From RGIG4694 sp964501705 (GTDB lineage: Bacteria; Bacillota; Clostridia; Oscillospirales; Ruminococcaceae): DNA of 14,678 nucleotides. Position numbers and translations under genes: made by a program. Every line of letters starts with the position of its first letter. The stretch's first letter is position 1. Shown here piece by piece: positions 1 through 7,662 of the stretch. The DNA lies in the NCBI GenBank assembly GCA_964501705.1, contig CAZCUQ010000043.1, forward strand, positions 1 through 14,678, written 5' to 3'. Under the pieces are notes generated by a model that was given only the letters and a program-made list of their open reading frames with translations, was not told the origin of the DNA and did no database searches.

Positions 1-47
1 TACGGTGGTATTTTTTATAAAAAAAAAAAAATTTTCGCGCAAAAAAA

Positions 48-76
48 TTGACATAAAAAAAAAAGAATGATATAAT
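48..76 (+). promoter_or_regulatory. Consensus sigma-A-type promoter of the cobalamin operon
   Basis: The sequence shows TTGACA at 48-53, a 17-base spacer and TATAAT at 71-76, which matches the consensus at all twelve hexamer positions. TG at 68-69 adds an extended -10 element. A-tracts at 19-31 and 41-47, just upstream of the -35 box, resemble an UP element. Transcription would be expected to start near 82-84, leaving a leader of about 20 nt. The spacer contains a run of ten A (55-64). No operator or riboswitch fits between this promoter and cbiC. Confidence 0.9.
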
Positions 77-86
77 TTACCTTAAC

Positions 87-92
87 GGGAGG
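87..92 (+). promoter_or_regulatory. Ribosome binding site of cbiC
   Basis: GGGAGG lies 10 bases before the ATG at 103. It is one of the clearest Shine-Dalgarno sequences in the window and fixes the cbiC start. With the promoter immediately upstream it makes a very short leader. Confidence 0.8.
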
Positions 93-102
93 ACAGAACA
101 AG

Positions 103-756
103 ATGAGCATCGAAAAAATAAGCCCTGCGGAAATCGAACGCCGCAGCATGGAGATAATCGAAAGCGAAATCGGAGATGTCTCCCATTTATCGGAAAAAGA
201 AAAAATTATCGTTAAAAGAGTTATTCATACGACTGCGGATTTTGATTATCTTAAAAATTTAAGGTTCTCCGAAAACGCTGTTTCGGACGCTCTTGAAGCA
301 ATAAAAAACGGCGCTGTTTTCGTGACCGATACAAATATGGCTCTGGCGGGAATAAATAAATCCGCGCTGGGTGCTTTAAACTGCAGGGCGTATTGTTTCA
401 CCGCCGATAAGGACGTTTCGGAAAAAGCGAAAAAAACAGGAAAAACAAGATCCTGCGAGGCAATGAAAAAAGCGGCGGAGATTTTTCGCACGGAAAAAAT
501 AATCTTTGCTGTGGGAAACGCTCCGACAGCGCTTATTGAAATTCACGAAATGATCGCGGAAAATAAAATATCTCCCGCTCTTGTGATAGGAGTTCCCGTC
601 GGATTCGTAAACGCTTCGGAGTCTAAGGAGCTTATCGTAAAGGATAATGTTCCTTATATAGTATCAATGGGCAGAAAAGGCGGCAGCACCGTTTCCGCCG
701 CCATATGCAACGCTCTTCTTTACATGCTTTATAACAGACGGGAAATCCATGTATGA
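103..756 (+). CDS. cbiC: Cobalt-precorrin-8 methylmutase CbiC
   Basis: The 217-residue protein has the usual length of CbiC/CobH, the cytoplasmic enzyme that moves the C11 methyl group to C12 and turns cobalt-precorrin-8 into cobyrinate. Visible family marks are the segment RVIHTTADFDYL (residues 39-50), whose His42 corresponds to the catalytic histidine of CobH, the VIGVPVGFVNASESK region and the C-terminal GRKGGSTVSAAICNALLYM. The start at 103 is backed by GGGAGG at 87-92. It is the first gene after the consensus promoter, and its TGA overlaps the cbiD ATG by four bases (ATGA). The gene is intact. The family assignment is secure; use of the cobalt-containing intermediate is inferred from cbiD and cbiG next to it. 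Confidence 0.95.
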   Translation: MSIEKISPAEIERRSMEIIESEIGDVSHLSEKEKIIVKRVIHTTADFDYLKNLRFSENAVSDALEAIKNGAVFVTDTNMALAGINKSALGALNCRAYCFTADKDVSEKAKKTGKTRSCEAMKKAAEIFRTEKIIFAVGNAPTALIEIHEMIAENKISPALVIGVPVGFVNASESKELIVKDNVPYIVSMGRKGGSTVSAAICNALLYMLYNRREIHV

Positions 757-1892
757 TAAACGATTACATATATAGAGGAAATAAAAAGCTGCGGCTCGGG
801 TATACGACCGGTTCGTGCGCGGCGGCTTCGGCAAAAGCGGCCGCGGAAATGCTCCTTTCGGGGAAGAAAACCGATGAAATTTCTTTGATGACACCTAAGG
901 GAATTCTTCTTGATTTAAAAATCCGGGATATTAAAATAAGCGGAGATTACGTTTCCTGCGCGGTTCAAAAGGACAGCGGCGACGACCCCGATATCACCGA
1001 CGGAATTCTGATCTATTCAAAAGCGGAAAAAATTATAAGCGGAATAGAAATTATCGGGGGCGAAGGCGTCGGAACCGTAACAAAAGCGGGTCTTGACAGA
1101 AATGTCGGAGAAGCCGCGATAAATACCGTTCCGCGTGAAATGATAACCTCCGCTGTAAAAGATATCTGCGGGAAATATGATTACGGCGGCGGAATAAAAA
1201 TAACCGTTTCTGTCCCGGGCGGAGAAGAAATCGCAAAAAAAACCTACAATCCGAGACTTGGCATAAAGGGCGGGATCTCTATAATCGGAACTACGGGAAT
1301 CGTTGAACCTATGAGCAGCTCCGCCGTTATCGAAACGATCCGCGCGGAAGAAAAGGTGCGAAAAGCAGAGGGGAAAAAAAATCTTCTTCTGACTGTGGGT
1401 AATTACAGCGAAACTTTTCTTTCGGAAAAATATCCTTCTTTGCTCGATAAAAGCGTGATGTGCAGTAACTTTATAGGAGAAGCGATCGATTTCGCCGCTC
1501 TGCTAGGCTTTGAAAGCGTTCTGGTTTTGGGTCACGCGGGAAAGCTTGTGAAACTTGGAGCGGGAATTATGAACACTCATTCGTCATGCGCCGACGGCAG
1601 AATGGAAGTGCTTGTCACCTGCGGGGTTCTTGCCGATGTTGATGCTGATGTTCTTAAAAAAATCACGGAATGCGTGACCTTTGACGCTGCTTTTGATTTA
1701 TTTGAAAAAGTTAATGCAAGAGAAAAAATATCCGAAATTTTAATGAAAAAAATAGAGTACCATCTGAATGAAAGAGTAAAAAACGAAATTAAAACAGGCG
1801 CGGTTCTGTTTTCGTTCAGGCACGGTATTATCGGAAAAACAAGCATGGCGGACAAAATAACAACTCTTCTTTCGGAGGAATACAATGATTGA
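753..1892 (+). CDS. cbiD: Cobalt-precorrin-5B C1-methyltransferase CbiD
   Basis: CbiD methylates C1 of cobalt-precorrin-5B using SAM and is diagnostic of the anaerobic pathway. The 379-residue protein carries the family's N-terminal signature YTTGSCAAASAKAA (from residue 17), the central GITGIVEPMSS-like segment (here TTGIVEPMSSSAVIETI) and the segment VLGHAGKLVKLGAGIMNTHS followed by CADGRMEVL. Length is normal. The start codon is the ATG in the ATGA overlap with cbiC; no good independent ribosome site is seen, which fits translational coupling. The 3' end overlaps cbiF by 8 bases. The gene looks intact and its function is well supported by family and context. Confidence 0.95.
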   Translation: MINDYIYRGNKKLRLGYTTGSCAAASAKAAAEMLLSGKKTDEISLMTPKGILLDLKIRDIKISGDYVSCAVQKDSGDDPDITDGILIYSKAEKIISGIEIIGGEGVGTVTKAGLDRNVGEAAINTVPREMITSAVKDICGKYDYGGGIKITVSVPGGEEIAKKTYNPRLGIKGGISIIGTTGIVEPMSSSAVIETIRAEEKVRKAEGKKNLLLTVGNYSETFLSEKYPSLLDKSVMCSNFIGEAIDFAALLGFESVLVLGHAGKLVKLGAGIMNTHSSCADGRMEVLVTCGVLADVDADVLKKITECVTFDAAFDLFEKVNAREKISEILMKKIEYHLNERVKNEIKTGAVLFSFRHGIIGKTSMADKITTLLSEEYND

Positions 1893-2640
1893 TTTTGTGG
1901 GAGCGGGCTGCGGAGCGCCCGACCTTATAACTCTGCGCGGACAAAGACTTATCTCCGAGGCGGACGTTATAATTTATGCCGGCTCGCTCGTAAATCCCGA
2001 TCTTTTAAAATACGCAAAAAAAGACTGCGAAATATATAACAGCGCTCTGTTGAATCTCGACGAAATTATTGAAATAATGAAAAAATCCGAGAAAAACGGA
2101 AAAAAAACAGTCAGACTTCAAACGGGAGATCTCAGCCTTTACAGCGCGTTAAGAGAACAGACGGACAGACTCGATAAGCTTGATATTCCGTATGAGATAT
2201 GTCCCGGAGTAAGCTCGTTCTGCGGAGCCGCCTCTGCATTAAAAACAGAATATACTCCTCCCGGAATTTCACAAACCGTCATTATTACGAGAATGGAAGG
2301 AAAAACCTCCGTTCCCGAAAAGGAAAAAATATCGCTTCTTGCAAAGCATAATTCGTCAATGATAATTTTTCTGAGTGCTTCGCTTTTGAAAGAACTTGCG
2401 TCAGAGCTTATCGGCGGAGGCTATGAAAAAAACACTCCCGCAGCAATAGTTTACAAGGCAACATGGGACGATGAAAAAATAATTCGCTGTACGGTGGAGA
2501 GCCTTTGCGAAAAAGCTGAAAAAAATAATATAAAAAAAACCGCTCTTATTTGCGTCGGAGATTTTCTCGGTGACAAATATGAGCTTTCAAAGCTTTATGA
2601 TAAGAAATTTGAAACCGAATTCAGAAAGGCGGACAAATGA
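1885..2640 (+). CDS. cbiF: Cobalt-precorrin-4 C11-methyltransferase (CbiF/CobM)
   Basis: This 251-residue SAM-dependent tetrapyrrole methyltransferase adds the methyl group at C11 of cobalt-precorrin-4. The N-terminal GAGCGAPDLITLRGQ (residues 6-20) with IIYAGSLVN, the SAM-site loop LQTGDLSLY (78-86), CPGVSSF (from 106) and PPGISQTVIITR are typical of CbiF/CobM rather than of the other corrin methyltransferases. GGAGG at 1874-1878 lies 6 bases before the ATG at 1885, which overlaps cbiD by 8 bases. The stop overlaps cbiG as ATGA. The symbol cbiF is preferred to cobM because cbiD and cbiG neighbours indicate the cobalt-early route. No defects are seen. Confidence 0.93.
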   Translation: MIDFVGAGCGAPDLITLRGQRLISEADVIIYAGSLVNPDLLKYAKKDCEIYNSALLNLDEIIEIMKKSEKNGKKTVRLQTGDLSLYSALREQTDRLDKLDIPYEICPGVSSFCGAASALKTEYTPPGISQTVIITRMEGKTSVPEKEKISLLAKHNSSMIIFLSASLLKELASELIGGGYEKNTPAAIVYKATWDDEKIIRCTVESLCEKAEKNNIKKTALICVGDFLGDKYELSKLYDKKFETEFRKADK

Positions 2641-3653
2641 AGATCGCCGTTATCTCTCTTACCGAAAACGGAAAAATCATTTCCGAAAAAATATCCCGAA
2701 GCTTTGATGTCTGCTCTGAATTTGCTTACGAAAAATATTCCGAGGACAAAATTCCTTTTTCAAGTCTCGGTAAGCTTACCTCGGAAATCTTCGGAAAATT
2801 CGACGCGCTTGTCTTTATCTGCGCGGTCGGAATTGCGGTGCGCGTTATTGCTCCCAACATCGTTTCCAAATTCACCGACCCCGCAGTCGTCGCAGTTGAC
2901 GAGAGCGGAAAATACGTTGTTTCGGTTCTGTCGGGGCATATAGGAGGGGCGAACGCTCTCGCAAAAAAAATTGCCGGTATTATCGGCGCTGTTCCCGTAA
3001 TAACAACCGCGACGGATATGGCGGGAAAGTTTTCTCCCGATTTGTTTGCGGCATCGAACTATCTGTTCATTAACGAGATCGACATTGCAAAAGAAGCTGC
3101 GGCGGCTGTCGTCAACGGCAAAAAAATCGGATTTGTTTCTGATTTTAAATGTGAAAACGTACCCGATCTCTTTGCGGAGAATCCGGATATCGGAATCTGT
3201 ATCTCGTTTGACGAGAATAAAGTTCCCTTCAGAAAAACTCTTCATCTTATCCCGAAAAATTATTCCGTCGGGATAGGCTGCAAGAAAGATACTTCATATG
3301 AAGCTCTTTCCGAATTTGTTTTTTCCGTTTTTAAAAATAACGGCTTATCCGAAAAACAAATTCGCTGTATTAATTCCGTTGATAAAAAAAGAAATGAAAG
3401 ATGTATTCACACGCTTTCCAAAAAATTAAACGTGCCCGTTAATTTTTATTCGGCTGAAAAATTAATGAGTTTAAAGGGAGATTTTTCCGCGTCCGATTTC
3501 GTAATGAAAACAGTCGGCGCGGATAATGTCTGCGAAAGAAGCGCCTGCGCGGCGGGAGGAACTCTCATTGTTCCAAAAAACGCGGGAAACGGCGTAACGG
3601 CGGCTGTGGCAATGCTTTCGACAGCTATAGATTTTGAAAGGGATACGCTATGA
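2637..3653 (+). CDS. cbiG: Cobalt-precorrin-5A hydrolase CbiG
   Basis: CbiG opens the delta-lactone of cobalt-precorrin-5A and releases acetaldehyde, the ring-contraction step specific to the anaerobic pathway. The 338-residue protein shows the N-terminal and central CbiG region with FICAVGIAVRVIAPNI (60-75), DPAVVAVDESGKYVVSVLSG and HIGGANALA (101-109), then a C-terminal domain starting at VGIGCKKDTS (211) with family-like SACAAGGT near its end. The ATG lies in an ATGA overlap with the cbiF stop, and the gene's own stop overlaps cbiH in the same way. Length is normal for a stand-alone CbiG; it is not fused to CbiH as happens in some organisms. The gene is intact. Confidence 0.94.
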   Translation: MKIAVISLTENGKIISEKISRSFDVCSEFAYEKYSEDKIPFSSLGKLTSEIFGKFDALVFICAVGIAVRVIAPNIVSKFTDPAVVAVDESGKYVVSVLSGHIGGANALAKKIAGIIGAVPVITTATDMAGKFSPDLFAASNYLFINEIDIAKEAAAAVVNGKKIGFVSDFKCENVPDLFAENPDIGICISFDENKVPFRKTLHLIPKNYSVGIGCKKDTSYEALSEFVFSVFKNNGLSEKQIRCINSVDKKRNERCIHTLSKKLNVPVNFYSAEKLMSLKGDFSASDFVMKTVGADNVCERSACAAGGTLIVPKNAGNGVTAAVAMLSTAIDFERDTL

Positions 3654-4378
3654 AATTATATATTGTCGGGTTTGGCCCCGGAAATCACGATTCTATGACC
3701 TTTGCCGCCGAAAGAGCGATTCTGTCATGCGATCTGGTCGTCGGCTACACAACCTATACGAATATTATCGGAAAGCTTTTCCCCGAAAAAAAAATATATT
3801 CGACCCCGATGAAAAAAGAACGCGAAAGAGTCGCTTACGCCCTCGAAAAAACGGCGGAGGGAAAAACTGTAGCCATCGTTTGCAGCGGAGACGCAGGAGT
3901 TTACGGTATGGCGGGACTTGCTTTGGAAATGTCCGAAAAATATCCCGAAATCGAAATAGAAATAATCGCGGGAGTAACGGCGGCTTTGAGCGGCGCGGCA
4001 ATTCTCGGAGCGCCTCTTTCAAATGATTTTGCCGTAATAAGCTTATCGGATCTTATGACAAAGCGGGAAAAAATCGAAGAGCGTCTTGAATGCGCGTCAA
4101 AGGCTGATTTTACGATAGTTTTATATAATCCATCGTCAAAACAGCGAGCGGATCATTTATCAAAAGCCTGCGATATTATTTTAAAATATAAAGATAAAAA
4201 AACAGTGTGCGGATATGTGAAAAATATCGGAAGAGAAAATGAATTCAGCAAACTCCTGACGCTCGGCGAACTTCAAAATGAACCCGCCGATATGTTTACA
4301 ACGATTTTTATCGGTTCGTCCGATACGAAAATAATAAACGGAAAAATGGTTGCCGAAAGAGGCTATAAAAATGTGTGA
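3650..4378 (+). CDS. cbiH: Cobalt-precorrin-3B C17-methyltransferase (CbiH/CobJ)
   Basis: CbiH adds the C17 methyl group and drives ring contraction of cobalt-precorrin-3. The 242-residue protein is a tetrapyrrole methyltransferase with N-terminal YIVGFGPGNHDSMT (4-17), VVGYTTYTNII (30-40), the loop VCSGDAGVYGMAGLALE (77-93), IIAGVTAALSGAAILGAPLSNDF and LYNPSSKQRADHL, all characteristic of CobJ/CbiH. The start is the ATG of an ATGA overlap with cbiG, and the end overlaps cbiJ by 8 bases. This is the earliest-acting enzyme encoded in the window; the preceding C20 methyltransferase CbiL is not present here. The gene is intact. Confidence 0.94.
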   Translation: MKLYIVGFGPGNHDSMTFAAERAILSCDLVVGYTTYTNIIGKLFPEKKIYSTPMKKERERVAYALEKTAEGKTVAIVCSGDAGVYGMAGLALEMSEKYPEIEIEIIAGVTAALSGAAILGAPLSNDFAVISLSDLMTKREKIEERLECASKADFTIVLYNPSSKQRADHLSKACDIILKYKDKKTVCGYVKNIGRENEFSKLLTLGELQNEPADMFTTIFIGSSDTKIINGKMVAERGYKNV

Positions 4379-5123
4379 GATACTTATTTTCGGAGGAACG
4401 ACCGAGGGAAGAGAACTGGCGCTGTTTTCCGCCGAAAATGAAATCCATGTATCCGTAAGCGTAACAACCGAATACGGCGCGGATCTTCTTCTGAAAAGCA
4501 GATATATTCATGTTATTACGGGAGAAAAAAACTCTTCGGATATATTTGATTTTATTTCTTCAAATGCGGTAAAAGCCGTATTTGACGCAACTCATCCGTA
4601 TGCGCGAAAAGCATCGGAAAATATCCTTGACGCCTGCGGGGCGGCCGGTATTTCATATTTCAGAGTGATCCGCTCCGAAAGCAAAAAAATTAAAAACGCC
4701 GTTTATTTTGACTCGTTCGATCCTCTTGTTTCTTATCTCAATAACAGACATGGAAATATCTTTATTACAACGGGAAGCAAAAACCTCAATGCTTTTACCA
4801 AGCTTGACAGCTACTCAGAAAGATGTTATGTGAGAATACTCGATATTCCCGAAAAAGTAAATGAATGCGTTTCTCTGGGATTTGACAAATCGAAAATCAT
4901 TTCGGGAAAAGGCCCTTTTTCCGAAGAAAACAATATCATGACTATAAACAAAATCAGCGCCGGTTTTGTTGTCGCTAAGGACAGCGGAAACGAGGGCGGT
5001 TTTTATGAAAAAGCGTCCGCAGCCGAAAAATGCGGAGCAAAGCTGCTGGTCGTAAAACGTCCGAGAGAACGCGGAATAAACTTGCCGGAGGCAAAAAAAA
5101 CATTACTGCGGTGGAAAAAATGA
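4371..5123 (+). CDS. cbiJ: Cobalt-precorrin-6A reductase (CbiJ/CobK)
   Basis: This NAD(P)H-dependent reductase of the corrin macrocycle is 250 residues from ATG 4371. Signatures are ILIFGGTTEGREL (4-16), FDATHPYARKASE (71-83), YFRVIRSES, IFITTGSKNL, SGKGPFSEE and VAKDSGNEGGFYEK, which fit CobK/CbiJ closely. An upstream in-frame TTG at 4350 would add seven residues, but family members begin directly at the GGTTEGR strand, and AGAGG at 4358-4362 is well placed for ATG 4371. That start overlaps cbiH by 8 bases, and the stop overlaps cbiE-cbiT as ATGA. The anaerobic name is chosen from context. Confidence 0.92.
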   Translation: MCEILIFGGTTEGRELALFSAENEIHVSVSVTTEYGADLLLKSRYIHVITGEKNSSDIFDFISSNAVKAVFDATHPYARKASENILDACGAAGISYFRVIRSESKKIKNAVYFDSFDPLVSYLNNRHGNIFITTGSKNLNAFTKLDSYSERCYVRILDIPEKVNECVSLGFDKSKIISGKGPFSEENNIMTINKISAGFVVAKDSGNEGGFYEKASAAEKCGAKLLVVKRPRERGINLPEAKKTLLRWKK

Positions 5124-6325
5124 ATAAAAAAATCTGCATTGTCGGTATAGGCACCGACGGGAAAAAAACTCTTACAAAAGAAGGCTCCGAAGCAATCGAG
5201 GCATCGGAACTGATCATCGGTTCAAAACGCGTGACGGAAATTTTTTCTTATTTAAATAAACCTTCCTTCGTTTCCTTCAAAACAGACGAGATCGTTTCGT
5301 ATATTAAAAAATGCCCGTATGAAAATATATCCGTCCTGATGTCGGGTGATACGGGATTTTTCAGCGGCGCAGAAAAATTATTACGCTCCCTTAAAAGCTC
5401 TGATTTTGACGTTAAGGTCTTTTGCGGTATCTCCTCCGTTAATTATTTCTGTTCAAAGATAGGTTTATCGTGGGAAAATATGCGCTTTTTGAGCCTGCAC
5501 GGAAGAGACGGGAATATCGTCAGAACCGTTTCATCAAATGAAAAAACTTTTTTCGCGCTCGGAGGAAAAATCACCGCAGGCGGCGTATGCACGAAACTTT
5601 GCGAGTACGGAATGAACGATTCGGATGTTTTTATCGGAGAAAATCTTTCGGGTAAAAATGAAAAAATAATTAAAGGAAAACCGAATTGCTTTACTGAAAT
5701 AAATACCGATTCCTTATGCGTTATGGCGGCGGTGAATCCGCGCTTTGAAAGATGCGTGAGAAGCGGAATCCCCGACGATGAATTTATCCGCTCGGAAAAT
5801 GTTCCGATGACAAAATCCGAAATCAGAAGCGTGATCGTTTCCAAACTTGATATAGGAAAAAATGATATCTGCTGGGATATCGGCGGCGGAACGGGATCTG
5901 TTTCGGTCGAGATGGCTCTGAAATGCGCCGACGGAAAGGTTTATTCCGTTGAAAAAGATGAAACGGCTGTTAAACTCATCAACGAAAACCGACATAAATT
6001 TCACTGCGACAATATTGAGATCGTCCGCAAAAACGCACCCGAAGAAATTACGGAACTGCCTTCCCCCGACTGTGTTTTTATCGGAGGCACCGACGGAAAA
6101 CTTGATAGAATTATTCCGTTCGTTCTTGAAAAAAATCCGCTCGCGAAAATAACTTTAACCGCCGTTACGCTTGAGACCTTAAACGAGGGAACAGCCGCTT
6201 TTGATAAATTCCCGATGAAAACGGAAATTACAGAGCTTGCTGTTACCCGGACAAAACGAATAGGAAAACATACAATGCTGTCGGCGGAAAATCCTGTTTT
6301 TCTCTTAGAAGGACGTGCAAAATGA
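5120..6325 (+). CDS. cbiET: Fused cobalt-precorrin-7 C5-methyltransferase / C15-methyltransferase (decarboxylating), CbiE-CbiT
   Basis: The 401-residue protein joins two enzymes, as in CobL. Residues 1 to about 205 form the CbiE-type tetrapyrrole methyltransferase (CIVGIGTDGKKTLTKEG near the start, MSGDTGFFSGAEKLL from 74, SLHGRD at 125-130). After a linker, residues from about 215 form the CbiT class I methyltransferase: PMTKSEIRS at 229-237, SAM motif I DIGGGTGSVSVEMA from 253, and FIGGTDGKLDRII. Together they methylate C5 and C15 and decarboxylate the C12 acetate. The start at 5120 is the ATGA overlap with cbiJ; a longer reading to 5030 would run through the end of cbiJ and break the usual N-terminus. 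The stop overlaps cbiA as ATGA. Confidence 0.93.
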   Translation: MNKKICIVGIGTDGKKTLTKEGSEAIEASELIIGSKRVTEIFSYLNKPSFVSFKTDEIVSYIKKCPYENISVLMSGDTGFFSGAEKLLRSLKSSDFDVKVFCGISSVNYFCSKIGLSWENMRFLSLHGRDGNIVRTVSSNEKTFFALGGKITAGGVCTKLCEYGMNDSDVFIGENLSGKNEKIIKGKPNCFTEINTDSLCVMAAVNPRFERCVRSGIPDDEFIRSENVPMTKSEIRSVIVSKLDIGKNDICWDIGGGTGSVSVEMALKCADGKVYSVEKDETAVKLINENRHKFHCDNIEIVRKNAPEEITELPSPDCVFIGGTDGKLDRIIPFVLEKNPLAKITLTAVTLETLNEGTAAFDKFPMKTEITELAVTRTKRIGKHTMLSAENPVFLLEGRAK

Positions 6326-7662
6326 AAAGAATTCTCATTGGCGGAACTCACAGCGGCTGCGGAAAAACTACGGTCGTCTGCGCACTTTTGCAGGCTCTCG
6401 TTAACAGAAAGATCAAAGTTTCCTCGTTCAAATGCGGTCCCGATTATATCGACCCGATGTTTCACAGAAGCGTTACGGGAGTACCCGCTTATAATCTCGA
6501 CAGGTTTTTCTGCGATAAGGAAACCGTCAGATATCTCCTTGGAAAAAACGGCGGGGAATTCGCCGTTATCGAGGGAGTTATGGGATTTTACGACGGAAAA
6601 GATGAAAGCTCCTCCTCCGCCGCGGTTTCCTCCGATACGGAAACTCCCGCCGTCATTGTTATTGACTGCAAGGGAATGAGTCAGTCTGTAGGCGCGGTAA
6701 TGAAAGGTTATCTTGATTACAGACAAAACAATATCGCGGGATTTATTTTTAATCGTCTGCCCGAAAGTCTCGTTTCACAGACACAAAAAATATGCGCGGA
6801 ATTTAACACGGAGTATCTCGGAAGACTTCCCGTTTCTCCCGAAATAAAAATCGGGAGCAGACATCTGGGACTCGTCACAGCCGACGAAATATCCGATCTG
6901 AAAAAGAAAATGTCGCTCCTTGCGGACTATGCGGAAAAATATTTCCTTATTGACAAAATAATTGAAATTGCTGACGCAAAGGAGCTTTCTTATAAAATTC
7001 CGGGGATTTCGCCAATATCCGATACTCCCGTAAGAATAGCCGTTACGCGTGACAGAGCGTTTTGCTTTAACTATCCGGAAACAACGGAGCTTCTTGAAAC
7101 GCTCGGATGCAATATGGTTTATTTTTCTCCGCTTACAGATAAAAAACTTCCCGATAATATTCACGGACTGATAATATGCGGGGGATACCCCGAGCTTTAC
7201 GCGGAAAAGCTTTCGGAAAACAAAGAAATGCTTTCGGAAATAAATAATATTATTTCAAGAAAAATCCCCCTTATCGCTGAGTGCGGCGGATTTTTATATC
7301 TGAATGAATTTCTTGCGGACGAAAATAAAAAACGATTTAAAATGGCGGGAGTTTTTAAAGGAACGGCATATAAGACAGATAAACTGACACGTTTCGGATA
7401 TTCTTATCTGACCGCACGGTACGATAACCTTCTTTGCAAAAAAGGAGAAACATTAAAAGCGCATGAATTTCATTACTGCGACTGCACGGAACTCGGAGAC
7501 GGATTTGTTTCGGAAAGAAAAAACGAAACGGATATTTGTGTGTTTTCCGATGAAAATACCTACGCGGGATTTCCTCATTTATACTTGTGGGGAAATATAA
7601 ACGCGGCTGAAAACTTTGTAAAAAAATGTGCGGAGTACAAAAACAATGAATCGATTAAGTAA
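6322..7662 (+). CDS. cbiA: Cobyrinate a,c-diamide synthase CbiA
   Basis: CbiA is a glutamine- and ATP-dependent enzyme that amidates the a and c side chains of cobyrinate. The 446-residue protein has an N-terminal ATPase domain with P-loop GGTHSGCGKTT (Lys15) and FKCGPDYIDPMFH followed by YNLDRF. It has a C-terminal class I glutaminase-like domain with ICGGYPELYAEKL, AECGGFLYL (nucleophile Cys321) and a final GFPHLYLWGN (His419). Length is normal for CbiA/CobB. The start is the ATG of the ATGA overlap with cbiE-cbiT. The 3' end overlaps cobT by 17 bases, the longest overlap in the operon. The gene looks complete with active residues present. Confidence 0.95.
   Translation: MKRILIGGTHSGCGKTTVVCALLQALVNRKIKVSSFKCGPDYIDPMFHRSVTGVPAYNLDRFFCDKETVRYLLGKNGGEFAVIEGVMGFYDGKDESSSSAAVSSDTETPAVIVIDCKGMSQSVGAVMKGYLDYRQNNIAGFIFNRLPESLVSQTQKICAEFNTEYLGRLPVSPEIKIGSRHLGLVTADEISDLKKKMSLLADYAEKYFLIDKIIEIADAKELSYKIPGISPISDTPVRIAVTRDRAFCFNYPETTELLETLGCNMVYFSPLTDKKLPDNIHGLIICGGYPELYAEKLSENKEMLSEINNIISRKIPLIAECGGFLYLNEFLADENKKRFKMAGVFKGTAYKTDKLTRFGYSYLTARYDNLLCKKGETLKAHEFHYCDCTELGDGFVSERKNETDICVFSDENTYAGFPHLYLWGNINAAENFVKKCAEYKNNESIK

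Noticed and set aside
1..47. Cobalamin riboswitch left of the promoter
   Set aside because: Only 47 mostly A+T bases are visible, with no B12-box-like sequence. It cannot be judged from this window.
2760..3245. Antisense open frames such as the 161-codon one within cbiG
   Set aside because: They lie opposite well-supported genes, show no family motifs, and arise from the codon composition of the true strand.
4350..4370. TTG start for cbiJ seven codons upstream
   Set aside because: ATG 4371 has AGAGG at good spacing and gives the usual family N-terminus.
5030..5119. Longer start for the CbiE-CbiT fusion inside cbiJ
   Set aside because: It would add 30 basic residues unlike the family. ATG 5120 is an ATGA overlap and begins the conserved first strand.
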